DNA of 64,000 nt from contig CM069870.1 of the NCBI GenBank assembly GCA_036172665.1, forward strand, positions 61,070,212-61,134,211, written 5' to 3'. The notes under the pieces were generated by a model, which was not told where the DNA came from, did no database searches, and saw only the letters and a list, made by a program, of their open reading frames with translations. This document shows, one piece after another, positions 23,951-35,022 of this stretch. The DNA comes from Prosopocoilus inquinatus (lineage: Eukaryota; Arthropoda; Insecta; Coleoptera; Lucanidae). Positions within the stretch are counted from its first letter, which is position 1. Each line of letters starts with the position of its first letter. The translations under genes were made by a program, and so were the position numbers.

Positions 23951-23993
23951 GCGCTGAAGATGGTAACTTCGTTACCGAAATACGTATTCGCTT
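23951..23993 (+). ncRNA. Hammerhead-ribozyme-like motif in Penelope element (right arm)
   Basis: GCG is followed by CTGAAGA, a 6-bp hairpin GGTAAC/GTTACC with TTC loop, GAAA, then self-complementary ATACGTAT (including the last A of GAAA), then T and CGC, which pairs with the opening GCG. This is the hammerhead core (CUGANGA...GAAA...NUH) with a very short palindromic stem III. One extra U sits before stem II. Small hammerhead variants of this type, with a tiny stem III, are known from Penelope-like elements. Cleavage itself is inferred. Confidence 0.7.
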
Positions 23994-24084
23994 TCAGTGA
24001 ATTAATGTGGTCGAGGGGTTTTCTCACTATTTATTTGGATTACAGCCACAGGTTTTGTGTTGCTTTGTGATTATACAGTATTTA

Positions 24085-25842
24085 CTGCATTTATAATTTC
24101 GATTGCGGATCTAGAACAAATCTTTGTTTCTAGACGATTACCTTGAGGCTCCGGTTTAAGTCATCTTAATTCCACTGAAATGGTAATTCTATTTTCCGTA
24201 ATTTGCTCGGTACATAACCCGTAGAAATATGACAGAGAAGAATTGTGTTTCAGTGCATGTAAGAGTGAGAAACCAGATCAGTCTTAGGTCTAGTGAATTA
24301 TCGAAAACGCCCAATTTTTCAATTTCTATTTTTAAAATAACAGCACTTTCTTGTTTGCTGAACATTATTATCAAATTATTTGTTATAATTGACAGGATAG
24401 TTTGAAAAAAACAATTTAAAGTTGACGTTTCGCGTTTATAAAGAAGCCGTTGCCAACTCAACTCAAAGCGAAACCACATAGCGACATGTGTACAAACTTT
24501 TTATCCAATCAATTATATAATTTTTTACTATCTTTAAAGTACATATAGTTGGGATCATTCTAATCGAGACCGCTGCAAGCTACCATAAAGCAGCGTTTCC
24601 TGCTTTGGAGATTTGAATATTTCGGAATTGCTGTTATTGGCTGTCGTTGTTCTCTACGAAAATTATTGGTTATCGTTAACCACGTGATCGATGAAAACCA
24701 ATAGCAGCAATTCCCAAATATCCAATCTTCCAAGCAGGAAAAGTAACTGTAGCTTCCTTATTGACGTTGGTAGTAAGGGTTACCAAACTCTCAATCGGTC
24801 TCGTTTAGCTTGATCGCGACTGTACATACATACATACTAATGAATTCGTATCAATGTTTAAAAGGAACTTCCTTAATTTTAGGGCAGATATTTTCATCTC
24901 TCATTAATTGTAATTGTTGATTTACATCCATAGTTACAATTATAGGCACAATTGTTTCTATAGGAATTAATCAACGGTTAAAGTTAATCAGAGATGAAAA
25001 GACCGGACCGGGAAATAAATTGATTAGAAAAAATAAGGGCGGTTAAGATACCGGTAATCTCCGAAACTGTAGTTACTCAAATTTAAAACCCGAAATGACT
25101 AATTCATTACTTAACTACCTTTCTGTTTAATTAAATCATTATTTTGAACGTGGTTTCATAAATTAAAAATATAATTTTCTTTTTAATAAGAAAATACCAG
25201 AAAGTACTAGTTAATACCTTCAAAAATAACTTCAAATTATAAATCAGTAATTATATAATTACACGTAAATAAAACATAATTTTTATAATAGGAGGATTCG
25301 TGGGGGCCATTTGATTATTTTTTGTAAAAGGTAAGCTTTTCGACGTTAAGATAAAACAGACAGTGACACCAACATGAAAAATCCCATCATAATTCATATT
25401 CCCAAAGAACAAAATTTTAAAGAAAATAAACTGATTGACTGAAAAGTATTATGATTGGTACTACTGTAAGAATTGATTTAATTACCCATTTTTTTTTGTA
25501 TGCGTATCGCTTATAATAAATTATTAAAATCGTAATACCAACTATGAAACTAGGTTAAGTCTTGAGGTAATGTAGGCAACTGTAATTGATTATCCGCCAT
25601 GAAGGTGGTTAACTGGTTGGCAAAAAGTTAAACGGTCAATCAATAAATTGTTTTACTTTTGCAAATGACGTCATTGTTTTATACCGTTTTGTTAAAAACA
25701 ATCCCAATTTGCGAACGTGTTGTCCGAGTTTTGTGTTTTCAAGTTTAGTCATCTGGTCTGTTGTAAAATGTTCTACAAGATAAGTAACGTCATGTAACCT
25801 TATTTACTCACTCCCTGAAACGAATTGCAACTGAAGCAAACA
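24085..25842. other. Upstream region of the Di-Ras gene
   Basis: No coding exon is seen. Besides a nested hairpin element at 24552-24822 it is ordinary AT-rich sequence. The 5' untranslated exon and promoter of the Di-Ras gene presumably lie in the last several hundred bases, but I can point to no clear core promoter element. Confidence 0.4.
24552..24822. mobile_element. CAGTCGCGATCA-family MITE split by a second palindromic MITE
   Basis: Outer ends (ATTCTAATCGAGACCGCTGC and the inverse near GATCGCGACTG, then TA) match the MITE at 3235-3342. Between them, about 24590-24765, is an unrelated palindrome whose arms share TTCCTGCTTGGAAGATT-like and GGAATTGCTGTTATTGG-like sequences, so one MITE was inserted into another. 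Confidence 0.6.
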
Positions 25843-28800
25843 ATGCCCGAACAAAGCAACGATTATCGTGTGGTGGTGTTCGGAGCCGGGGGCGTCGGCA
25901 AAAGCTCGCTGGTGCTCCGCTTTGTAAAAGGCACCTTCCGAGAAAGTTACATACCCACCATTGAAGACACCTATCGACAAGTATGTTGTCGTAGTTCTGT
26001 GTTCCAAGTTTCATCTTTAAATGTAGTTTTTGTTTTCAGTTATTTATTGTTGCTCGATTTATTTCTCTTATTTGGTGTTTTTTTTCTGCTTGATGCTTTA
26101 GTCAGCCGGTAAGTATTTTAAGCTGCTTACTCGTTGGATATTCATTTCACCAACTTAAACCCCAATACTACATTATATTATTTCTAACATGCAGGTAATC
26201 AGTTGTAACAAGAACATATGCACTTTACAAATAACGGATACCACCGGATCCCATCAGTTTCCGGCAATGCAGAGGTTATCTATTAGCAAGGGCCATGCGT
26301 TTATACTTGTGTATTCAGTCTCAAGTCGACAGAGTCTTGAGGAATTAAGGCCCATTTGGGAACTGATCCGTGAACTTAAAGGACCTGATCTTACCCAGAT
26401 ACCTGTCATGTTGGTTGGGAATAAATGTGATGAGAGTGCAGAACTCAGAGAGGTATTTATTTATTTTTATAGTAAATTTTCGCTTTATACATTTTATGGC
26501 ATACCTTCCTAGATTGATAGCGTCTTCTAATGGTTGCACTGGTGCACAATCAGTGTATACCCATCTCTTATTATTACATGATGTTAAAATGAAATAAAAA
26601 TACACTTCTTGTGCACTAGTACAGCCATTGGAAAATGCTGTAAGAAAGGCAAAGTTCTTTATTCGTTTATTGATCATATTTATAATCATAATTTTTCTGT
26701 TTCAACTTCCACTGAGAGAGCCACAGTAGCAGGGTTGCCAGATTTTTTACAGGCAATGGGGTCTATTCTGTAACATAGATAAGGACTTGATATTGCAATG
26801 TTTCAAGTGACTTTGCAAAATTAGTATTCTGTAAATAGTTTCTTAACAACTTGCAATCCGTTTGGATTGTGATATCGAGTTAATATGCATCTCTCTTCAA
26901 TTTGCGGTCGGCAATCGCAATAAATTGTTATGAAATCGAAACTAATTCTCTTCAATTATTGAAGACCGTATCAATTGATATGCATATCAATGTTACAGAA
27001 TAGCCCTGAATGTCGTCAACTTCTTGATAAAAACTTGCCAAAATAGCGCCAATTTTTTCTAAAGTCAGTTTGAAGGGCCATTAAATTTTGTTGCTTTGGT
27101 AACAACCAGTCCAATCATAACACTGATTTTAATTTTAAAGCACCTCTAAATTTTAACAGTCTCTTAATAAGTTACAGAATCTCCCCCAGTTACAGTTTCC
27201 TGTAATTTTTTTTTCCCCTAAATGGTATTGTTTAATGATATGACGAAGAATAAAGATATACGAAGAATAAAAATAAAACCAGCAAGAAAAAATCCGAAAC
27301 AAAAGAGAAATGAAAGAAAGAGCAACAAAATACAGGCCAAGAAGTGAACATAAAAAAAACAAAAGAAGTTTCATACCAAGCTGAACGAAAAAAAACAGTT
27401 GTACGGACGTATCTAAAATGTCGTCGAAAATAAAAGCAAACTAAAAAAGTCATAATGCGATTAAAAAAAATAAATAAACGACAAAATACAGTGCGTAAAA
27501 CAAAAGATCACAACTAAAATGGACACAAAACAAATTAAAAACGATGAACTACTAAAAAGCGTCAATAAATTGGAGAAAATCAATTCGATAAGAAAAACAA
27601 AAAAAAAGTACGAGAGCGAAAAGAACAGAAAAAACAAAAGAAGATCGATGACTTAGTTGAACAAAAAACAACGAATCGCCAGATTACAAAAAAAAAACTA
27701 GTAGAAAAAAAAGTAAAAAACCGCCAACCAATAAAATGTGAAAAATCAATTAGATAAAAATAAACAAAAAACAAATACGAAAGCATATAATAAATTTTAA
27801 AAAAGACAGAAGTACCACAACATATGAGGGGCAAAAAAAAACAAAAGAAAATTGACAACATCAAGCTGTTTTCCGGGTACATCAAAACCTTCGTAGAAAA
27901 TAAAAGCTACAATAAAAGGAGCAGGAAGCAAGAAAATCAGAAACAAAAGAGAAATAATAGAAAGCGAGAATAAACAAAAGAAGGTCGACAACATCAAGTT
28001 GAAATAAAAGAAAACTATAAGAAAGGCAATAATAAGATTTAAAAAAAACAAAGAAACGGACGACTATGAATGGACACAAAACAATTGAAAAACGATGAAT
28101 TCCAAAAAAGCGCCAACAAAATACGAAAAGTTAGTTGGATTAGAAAAGCAAAAGAGAAATCCACAGCAGGTACGAAAGTTTAGAGAAAAAAAAACAAGAG
28201 AAAATTGATGATTAAGTTGAACAAAAACACAAATAAATCTCAAGACAAAGAAAAATAATAAAAAACAAAAGTACCTTAGTATCGTGGTACTTTTGTATGG
28301 ACAAAAAATGAAAATCCACGAAAGTTTTTGCAAATGAAAACAAACTCGTAGGAAACAAAAGAAAAAAAAGGACTCGCGAAAACCGATTCGATTAAAAGGA
28401 AAAAAAAATGCGAAAAACAGAGGAAAAAATTGGATAGTTAAAAAATAAATAAATGAGAAAACAGTGGTTCCCCGGCTGAAAACTTATTCAAGTCAAGTAG
28501 CTGGCAGGAACCAAGAGGACAAAATAACACTAACGAAGCAGGAATAAAATGCAAAACATCAATTCCTTAAAACAAAAGAGAAAAGAAAGCATGAAATGAA
28601 CATAAAACAAAAGAAAATTAGATACCTACCTATTAATTGAAGTATCGGCGTGAACAGTCATTGGGGTCTATTCTGTAACATTGATATGGACTTGATATTG
28701 CTATGTTTCAAGTGACCTTGTAAAATTGGTATTCTGTAAATAGTTTCCTAAAAACTTGCAATCCGTTTGGAGTGTGATATCGAGTTAATATGCATCTCTC

Positions 28801-29833
28801 TTCAATTTGCGGTCGGCAATCGACGTGAATTATTATGAAATCGTAACAAATTCTCTTCAATTATTGAAGACCATATCAATTGGTATGCATATCAATGTTA
28901 CAGAATAGCCTTGAATGTTGTCTACTCTGTAGCATTGATGTGGACTTGATACGTAATAATTATTGCAAGTGACCTTGGTATTCTGTAAATAGTTTCGTAA
29001 CAACTTGAAACCCTTATCAAGTGTGATATCGATTTAATATGCATCTCTCTTCGATTGGCGGTCAGCAATTGACTTGAATTGCTGTGAAATCGTGTCAAGT
29101 TCTGTTCAGTTATTGAAGACCATATCAATTAATATGTAATGTATATTTTTTCTTTACATCGAATCGCCGGTTTCAAATTTTTGGTCGTTGGTGTACCTAC
29201 TTTTGTTTCGTGGATTATCTCAATTGTTGATTATATTAAATGGCGGAATTTCGCCCAGTCCATGTCCAATCTGGCAACTCTGCACAGTGGACTGACTTGC
29301 GGCTATCTTCAGAGAAGTGCATAAATTGTTAAAATACAGCATTTTTGAATGATAACGATGAAATACATTTCTGATTTATTATTCAAATTCATGTAAAATG
29401 AACAAAATTCGAATTCATATCAAATATGACCTGCAACATTTAACGTGCTAGCTATGGCAACAGTGGAAATTCAATGCAAAATTGTATAGAGGGAACCACA
29501 CTACTGAGACTGTAATGAGAACAGATTTTTTTCTTTAATTGTGACCAATCTTTAATTAATCTAGATAAATAAGATTTTTAGAAATCATTACATTTCGTTG
29601 TTGTCCTATTTGAGCATTATTTCGTAAATGATTTATAGGTTACTACATCTGAAGGACAAGCACAAGCTGCGAACTGGGGAATTAGTTTTATGGAAACGTC
29701 TGCGAAAACAAACCACAACGTAAAGCAATTATTTCAAGAATTACTCAATTTAGAGAAGTCGCGTAACGTCAGTTTGCAGGTTGGTAACAAAACCACGAGT
29801 AGAGTCGCGAAAGATAAATGCGATCTGATGTAG
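25843..29833 (+). CDS. DIRAS2: Di-Ras family small GTPase
   Basis: Three exons (25843-25980, 26195-26452, 29639-29833) give 196 aa, the normal length. The start MPEQSNDYR is the same as in vertebrate DIRAS proteins. Ras boxes are present: P-loop GAGGVGKS (14-21), switch [16 protein letters not shown] (61-68), NKCD (122-125) and ETSAK (151-155). The DTTGS box, lacking the usual Gln of Ras, is a family trait linked to weak GTP hydrolysis and a mainly GTP-bound protein. The C-terminus is CDLM, a CAAX box for prenylation, so it should be membrane-attached. Family members act in neuronal and growth-inhibitory signalling. Intron 2 (26453-29638) carries a MITE and a 2.55-kb hAT-like composite. Assignment to the Di-Ras group is secure; DIRAS1 versus DIRAS2 orthology is not. 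Confidence 0.95.
26520..26638. mobile_element. Palindromic MITE (AGCGTTTTCC family), copy 3
   Basis: A worn copy starting GCGTCTTCTAATGGTTGCAC and ending GCCATTGGAAAATGC, preceded by TA. The CAGTGTATACCCATCTC arm and its inverse are still visible. It lies in intron 2 of the Di-Ras gene. Confidence 0.55.
26763..27003. mobile_element. MITE, CTATTCTGTAACAT family, copy 1
   Basis: A 241-bp element with inverted ends CTATTCTGTAACATAGATA and TATCAATGTTACAGAATAG. The interior contains TGCATCTCTCTTCAATTTGC, shared with copies 2 and 3. Confidence 0.7.
28668..28908. mobile_element. MITE, CTATTCTGTAACAT family, copy 2
   Basis: A 241-bp element, nearly identical to copy 1 and with perfect inverted ends CTATTCTGTAACATTGATAT / ATATCAATGTTACAGAATAG. 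Its sequence lies in the same orientation as copy 1. Confidence 0.75.
28922..29125. mobile_element. MITE, CTATTCTGTAACAT family, copy 3 (truncated)
   Basis: Begins CTACTCTGTAGCATTGATG directly after copy 2 and shares its body (TGCATCTCTCTTCGATTGGC), but is more diverged and lacks the final inverted end. Probably an older tandem insertion. Confidence 0.6.
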
Positions 29834-32677
29834 AAACTATGCGCAGAGGAAACACTTCGCCGTAATTTTTAGTCGTAATTGCAAGCTGATCTCGAAGCGT
29901 TGAACCGTTAGCCACACAGAAATATTTAAGTTAGCTTGTAGTTGAATTGAAAATTAAAACAAAAAAAAAAGCAAAAAACAAGAAATTGCAAATTAGGATT
30001 CGATACGAATTCGAAAGTGACTAACAAAATACTTAACACTGTTTCTGTGCCAAGGAATGGAGCAAAGAATTTTTGATTCGTTGATGAGGTATCGTCTGTG
30101 TTTTTCTTTTGTAATACAGTTGTTGAAAATGTTTACAACGTTGACTTGTTAACTTGCAAATAGGAGCGATATAAAATTATGTTATGATATTTTAATGTCA
30201 GTACGTTGAAAGCTAAGTAAGTGAAAGATGGTTTAATTTGCGAAATTTTTGTATACCGTTGTTGACTATTAAAAGTGCCCAACTCGAACCTTGTTACCAT
30301 TTCGTGTTTTCGAGCTTCGTATATTGATATGTCTTTGCTTACTTAGCCCGTATTCTGTTTCCCTTTTAAAAATCGACTGCATGTTATGCTGTTATACTGC
30401 AGTATTATCTGTTGCGTAGTTTAAACATTTTAACAAACAAGATGAAGCTTTGTGAGATTTGTATTTACAATACTTTATTCTTACTCTTACTTCAACTGTA
30501 TACAATATATTTGAGTGTGATGCAGGGTATTAAAGCAGCATCAGCAGCAATGATTGATGCTTGGTGAAGGGTTTTTGTTTTTTAATTAAATTGAAATATT
30601 TAAAATTACGCAGGTTTTATTTTACGCATTAAATGAAAAAAAAAATTGACAATAAGATAAAGGGTCATTCATCACTGATGCATTAGTCGCTCGACTTGCA
30701 AATTTTATTGTTGAAAAAAAATTCTAAACGCAGAGGTGATTTGATCATGATCTAAATTCTCTTAGATTTTTCATCAAAGTGCGTCGCAAAACTTCATCTT
30801 TTGTCTAGTGTGCCCTCACAGTAAACGTTGTTACAACGCAGTCATAACCATCCACGTCATATTGTTAACGAAAAGCATTCCTGCTCTACAACACACATAC
30901 ATATATCACGACAGCATATCAGTACACGTAGTTTCATATTTCATAGGATGTTAATGTTATATCGTAGGTGATTCGTTTAAAACGATCGTTTCACACAGAG
31001 CCGTGCACTTTACAACGTTTCAAATTCGAAAACACCATCGTAAGTAGGTGACGCAAAATCAATCGAGTTTGTTTCATTCAATTTTATCTTCTGTATTAAT
31101 CTTTTTTAATATCGATGATTTATGTTTTGACTATTGTTCCGTCCCACTAGAAACCCCAGTGCCTTAATTTATAATTGAGAAGTATAGTCGTCACGTATTG
31201 CTTCCTTAGGTTCAAATAGTGTGTCTTGTACTCAGTTCGGAAGGGGGCATATACTCCTATTTAATTCGTTTTTAAGGATGAGTTATTATAAGTAGATGGA
31301 TAATATACAGGGTTACAATCAATTAAACGACTTTTACAGACTTCTCAAAAAGTGTGAGTGAAATAGTTAATTAAATTGCAAGCAAGTAAAAGTGCGGTTT
31401 GTAAAAGAAAGCAAGTGTTATGAGGTAAGACCAGAAGAGTGTCATGTCACTTATAGTTTATGAGACTCCACAATGACTCTATTTAATTGATTTTTAATTT
31501 GCATGTTTTCAATTCTGTTGGTTAATTTTGAATTGAAGAGATTAATATTGAATGAATCAAGTACAGATGATTGCATATTTTGGCATAAAACAGTTCCATT
31601 GTTTTGTGTGAAATGATCTTTTAGATTGGGTGCTGTACGTGTTGCTGCGACAACACGTTCGAAAAATTTGTTATTCATGCTTTTATAGTGTTCACTATAT
31701 GAACTGCAATTGTGATCAATTTATTACATAATATATGCAACGAATATACAAGACAAAGTAGAGTAGCGTAATTAACAAATGTATCCAGTGGTTAAATTTT
31801 GAACTAGACGTACTCATGTAGATCGACTTCTTGCATATTTGAAATTTTGCTTACTCATGTTAAATCATGTCAGACGTTGAGAAGAAAACGGAGCAGTAAT
31901 TTTATTCTCCTTTGCAACTGCAGCCGAAAGTTTTGACGAATTTTTTTTCTTGATGACACGAGTACATTTACTAATACACATTTCTTCTTGACCTCTGCGA
32001 GATAAAATTGTTATTAATATAGTGAACTGAGAAGAAAATTTGAATACCCTTACGCAATTTTAACGATATTTTACAAATTTCGTAAAATTTTACTGTCACT
32101 TACTGTTTATTGTCAGTGTAGATATTGTTCCCGAGTGGTATTAATAATGTAATTTCTAATTAAATGTTGCCGTTTGTTTAACTCGTGATGTTTTGTACAT
32201 TCCAAAAAGTGCTGCAACAAATTTCAATTTTCCACATCTAATTAATCTAATCACGTTAATTGTTACTTCCCCGCCCTGCGTACAAAAATAAAGAGCACAT
32301 TACTTGATTTTTTGTCGTAAAAGTTACGTTTTAGAAGCAAATAATGGCTGCTTAATTTTCCCCAAGAACTTGCTTTTATTAACGTAATTACGTGTTCTTA
32401 ATTGTTTATAATGACAATTTTATTAAATATATCTATTGTATTGATTAACTTTGTTTTTATTGTGATTGACCCATCTTTATTTTATTATTAGCTGCACACA
32501 AAGCATTATTTTGGATTTCAAAAGAATGACGTACCTATTGCAAAATATTTATTTAATAAGCAAAAGTAAATTCGAAACATCAATAATAAATAAAATACAT
32601 TATGATAACTTCACAATAAAATAAAATAAAGTGTACTTCACAGCTTCAAGTATAAAAAGTGGTGCAAGAGAGACGAA
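29834..32677. other. Di-Ras 3' UTR and intergenic region
   Basis: No coding exon is seen. The first part is presumably the Di-Ras 3' untranslated region. I cannot fix its end. I see little repeat structure, making this one of the few long stretches free of obvious transposons. Confidence 0.4.
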
Positions 32678-34428
32678 TTAGGGTTTATTAATGTCTAAGT
32701 CAGTTGAACTTATCGAATTATTTGACATGTCAATGCTGTTACTGCTTGTGCTGGTAGATTCATCAAAACTCTTGTTGCCAAGTGCTTCACAAAATGAGTG
32801 CGATAAAAGCTGGGAACTCTCATCATTTATTTTCGTCGATTTCTCTGGATCTTTGCTGTGATCTCGATCATCTTTGACATCAGAACCTCTTTCATCTAAT
32901 TTACTTTTACTTTGCACTTTAGTTTTTACAGGTCCAGATAATTTAATGTTTTTATTTCCTTCAGGTACGTTTTTTAAGGCCTTGTAGTTTTTACTTGGCT
33001 TGGAATGTTTTTTCGAGGGTTTCACCTCTTCGATCATTGGCCGATGAAGTGCTCCGTCTATGAGTTTCATCAAGTGTTCACCTGACAGGACATCCCCCAT
33101 TGCCTTCCGATCTTCACTTCCGAAACTTAATTGCATTAGGTGAAATAGGTTCAGTTTGAATGAGGTTTTTGTCAAGAAAGAAAGAGCAATACACATTAAA
33201 ATCAAGAGGAATAGTAACAGCAGTGGTAACAGCAAAATGTTTAACGGCCAGAATAAACCATCTGTAAAAATGTTAACTATTTTAACATCATGTTTTAATA
33301 AAATGACATCTTCAGCTCAAGCCAAGGAATTAAAATTTGCCTTCATATATATCATTCCAGTTTCTGAATCTGTTTACTTATAATTCTATGGCATGAGCTG
33401 AGAATGACTTTAAATTGGATTACTTGATATGCTTACCTAACATTTCTCTAGTGAGGTTCGAAACTGCAGCTCCGATATACGAAGCCGGAGTTAAAATAAC
33501 TTGTCCAAACTGATGTGCAAAGATGGTAAATGGACGGACTGTCCAAAAAGTATCTTTTAACACCAGCCGATGATACCTCCTGCATTCATCCTCTTTACCT
33601 AAAATAAAGGCGTTTGCAAATTGTATAAAATGGGGCAGGCACAAATGCTTACTAAAAGCAGACAAAAAATACTGCAAGAAATTCATTTTGTTAGGGTCAC
33701 ATTCTGGTGGGGTATCCCCATAGCGCAAAGTATCAGCGATCTTATTAATCTCGCCTTCCTAAAATGAAACGTCATTGAATTAATTAATGTAAACGCAATT
33801 ACAAAAAGTTATTTATATTTACTTGTAGTAAATGGATCCAAGTGAAGGCAAAATCGGCTACCCAACCCAAAAATAATAAATACTGTATTATTAACCAGAG
33901 AGTCCAGTTGGCTTTTAATAACTTGTAACACAAAAACGTGATTAATAAAACAGAAACCAGTATTCCTGTGGCTCGATTAAAAACGGTAAAATATAAGTAG
34001 TCTGACCAAGACAGCATGATTTCCGTTAACCTCTCGATTGTAGGTTTAGTAAACATCTTATCCAATATATAATCAACCTTCTGCAATACAACAGGATCTT
34101 CCATGGGCTCTTTAGTGAACTGCCTCAGAAAATCATAATTCTCCACTGGAATGTTAATCAACAACTGACCTTTGTAGACTGAAGGGTCAGTACGATCGAT
34201 GTTGACTGACGAAAGGAGTAAATTAATCGAACGTTTGTAACGTAGTAAATCACTGCTTAGTGCTACTTTAGGAGTAGGAGTAGGAGTATCACAGGTGCAT
34301 TCTTTTTGTATTTGTTGCGGAACGTCCACGTTCATGTTGAAGGGATCTATCCATTCAGATCTGCATAGCGAAATGCTCGAGAATATAAAAATTAAGAAAC
34401 TCAATAATACTGGGTAGTGGTTTGTCAT
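32678..34428 (-). CDS. CLCC1: CLCC1-like ER chloride channel protein (chloride channel CLIC-like 1)
   Basis: Exons 34428-33823, 33758-33437 and 33261-32678 join in frame (phases 0 and 1) to 503 aa. The ATG at 34428 has an in-frame TAA upstream. A signal peptide (MTNHYPVLLSFLIFIFSS) is followed by EWIDPFN, equivalent to the WIDP motif just after the signal peptide of vertebrate CLCC1. Two membrane segments lie near 150-195 (GILVSVLLITFLCYKLL and WLIIQYLLFLGWVADF). A loop with ECRRYHRLVL aligns with the C..YYELLL region, and a third membrane segment is very Leu-rich (NILLLPLLLLFLLIL). The last ~170 residues are hydrophilic, Lys/Ser-rich and look disordered. Vertebrate CLCC1 is an ER anion-permeable channel protein. 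The start codon lies 594 bp from that of MAEA, which is transcribed the other way. Confidence 0.85.
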
Positions 34429-35022
34429 GATTTCTACTTGCAAAATCCTTTAAAAAGTGTAAATATTCAATTTACTAAACAACCGGAAAATCACCGAACA
34501 AGAACTTTCAACTCTGACAGTAACAACAGTTGTCAGTTACATAACCTCTTTTGCTGAGCGAACTTTTTATGTAAGTACTTCGTGAAAGTAATCCAGTAAA
34601 TTTAAGTGCTTTTATGTTAGTTTCTGGTGACGTTTTACATTTTCTTAATTGTAATAAATTATTAGGTTCTAAGCGACATTTCTCATTAACCGTAACTCTC
34701 CAAGGTTGGTAGCACAATTAGTACTAGACGCTTCAATTATTTCATGAATAAATCAAAGAAATAAAATTAAAAAGGCTTATGATGTGGATCTTTCGATATA
34801 TTATTCAAGTTATTTAAGTTATCTATGCTGCTTTAATGTACTTTTCACGTCGTTTCTAAATTTTCGCAAACGCTCGCAGCGCCACCGTGGATGTCGTACG
34901 ACTGAATAATTTGAGTTGGTAGTGCCGTGTGTCATTTTTGAAAATCATATGTTAATCAGCTGTTTTTAAAGGTCATGAAGCAGACGTCTCTGTTTACGTT
35001 TTTGTAAAGAACCCAATACAAA
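34429..35022. promoter_or_regulatory. Shared intergenic region between head-to-head CLCC1 and MAEA genes
   Basis: The two start codons point away from each other across 594 bp. A bidirectional promoter is likely from the arrangement alone; I see no convincing TATA box or other core element placed for either gene. Confidence 0.45.

Larger units (their letters stand above)
22923..24072. mobile_element. Penelope-like element, two 5'-truncated copies head to head
   Basis: Two arms of roughly 550 bp are near-perfect inverted copies (about 22923-23475 and 23487-24040) around an ~11-base centre between CCCAGCAAC and GTTGCTGGG. The whole insert is bracketed by a 12-bp duplication ATACAGTATTTA at 22911-22922 and 24073-24084. 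Each arm reads outward through a GIY-YIG endonuclease ORF and a 3' region holding a hammerhead-like motif. The right arm has about 35 extra bases before its duplication. GIY-YIG endonuclease, outward ends and long target duplication identify a Penelope-like retroelement. Only one mismatch was found in the parts I compared, so the copy is young. Confidence 0.88.
26730..29282 (-). mobile_element. Composite hAT-like element with nested MITEs in a Di-Ras intron
   Basis: The ends are CAGGGTTGCCAGATT and AATCTGGCAACTCTG, and the flanks CACAGTAG and CACAGTGG are a 7/8 target duplication. It is the same family as 3084-4476, in opposite orientation: the right end contains GGCGGAATTTCGCC. The interior (about 27200-28640) is the A-rich strand of the low-complexity sequence seen at 3.3-4.2 kb. 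Three copies of a second MITE family are nested in it (26763-27003, 28668-28908, about 28922-29125). Confidence 0.7.
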
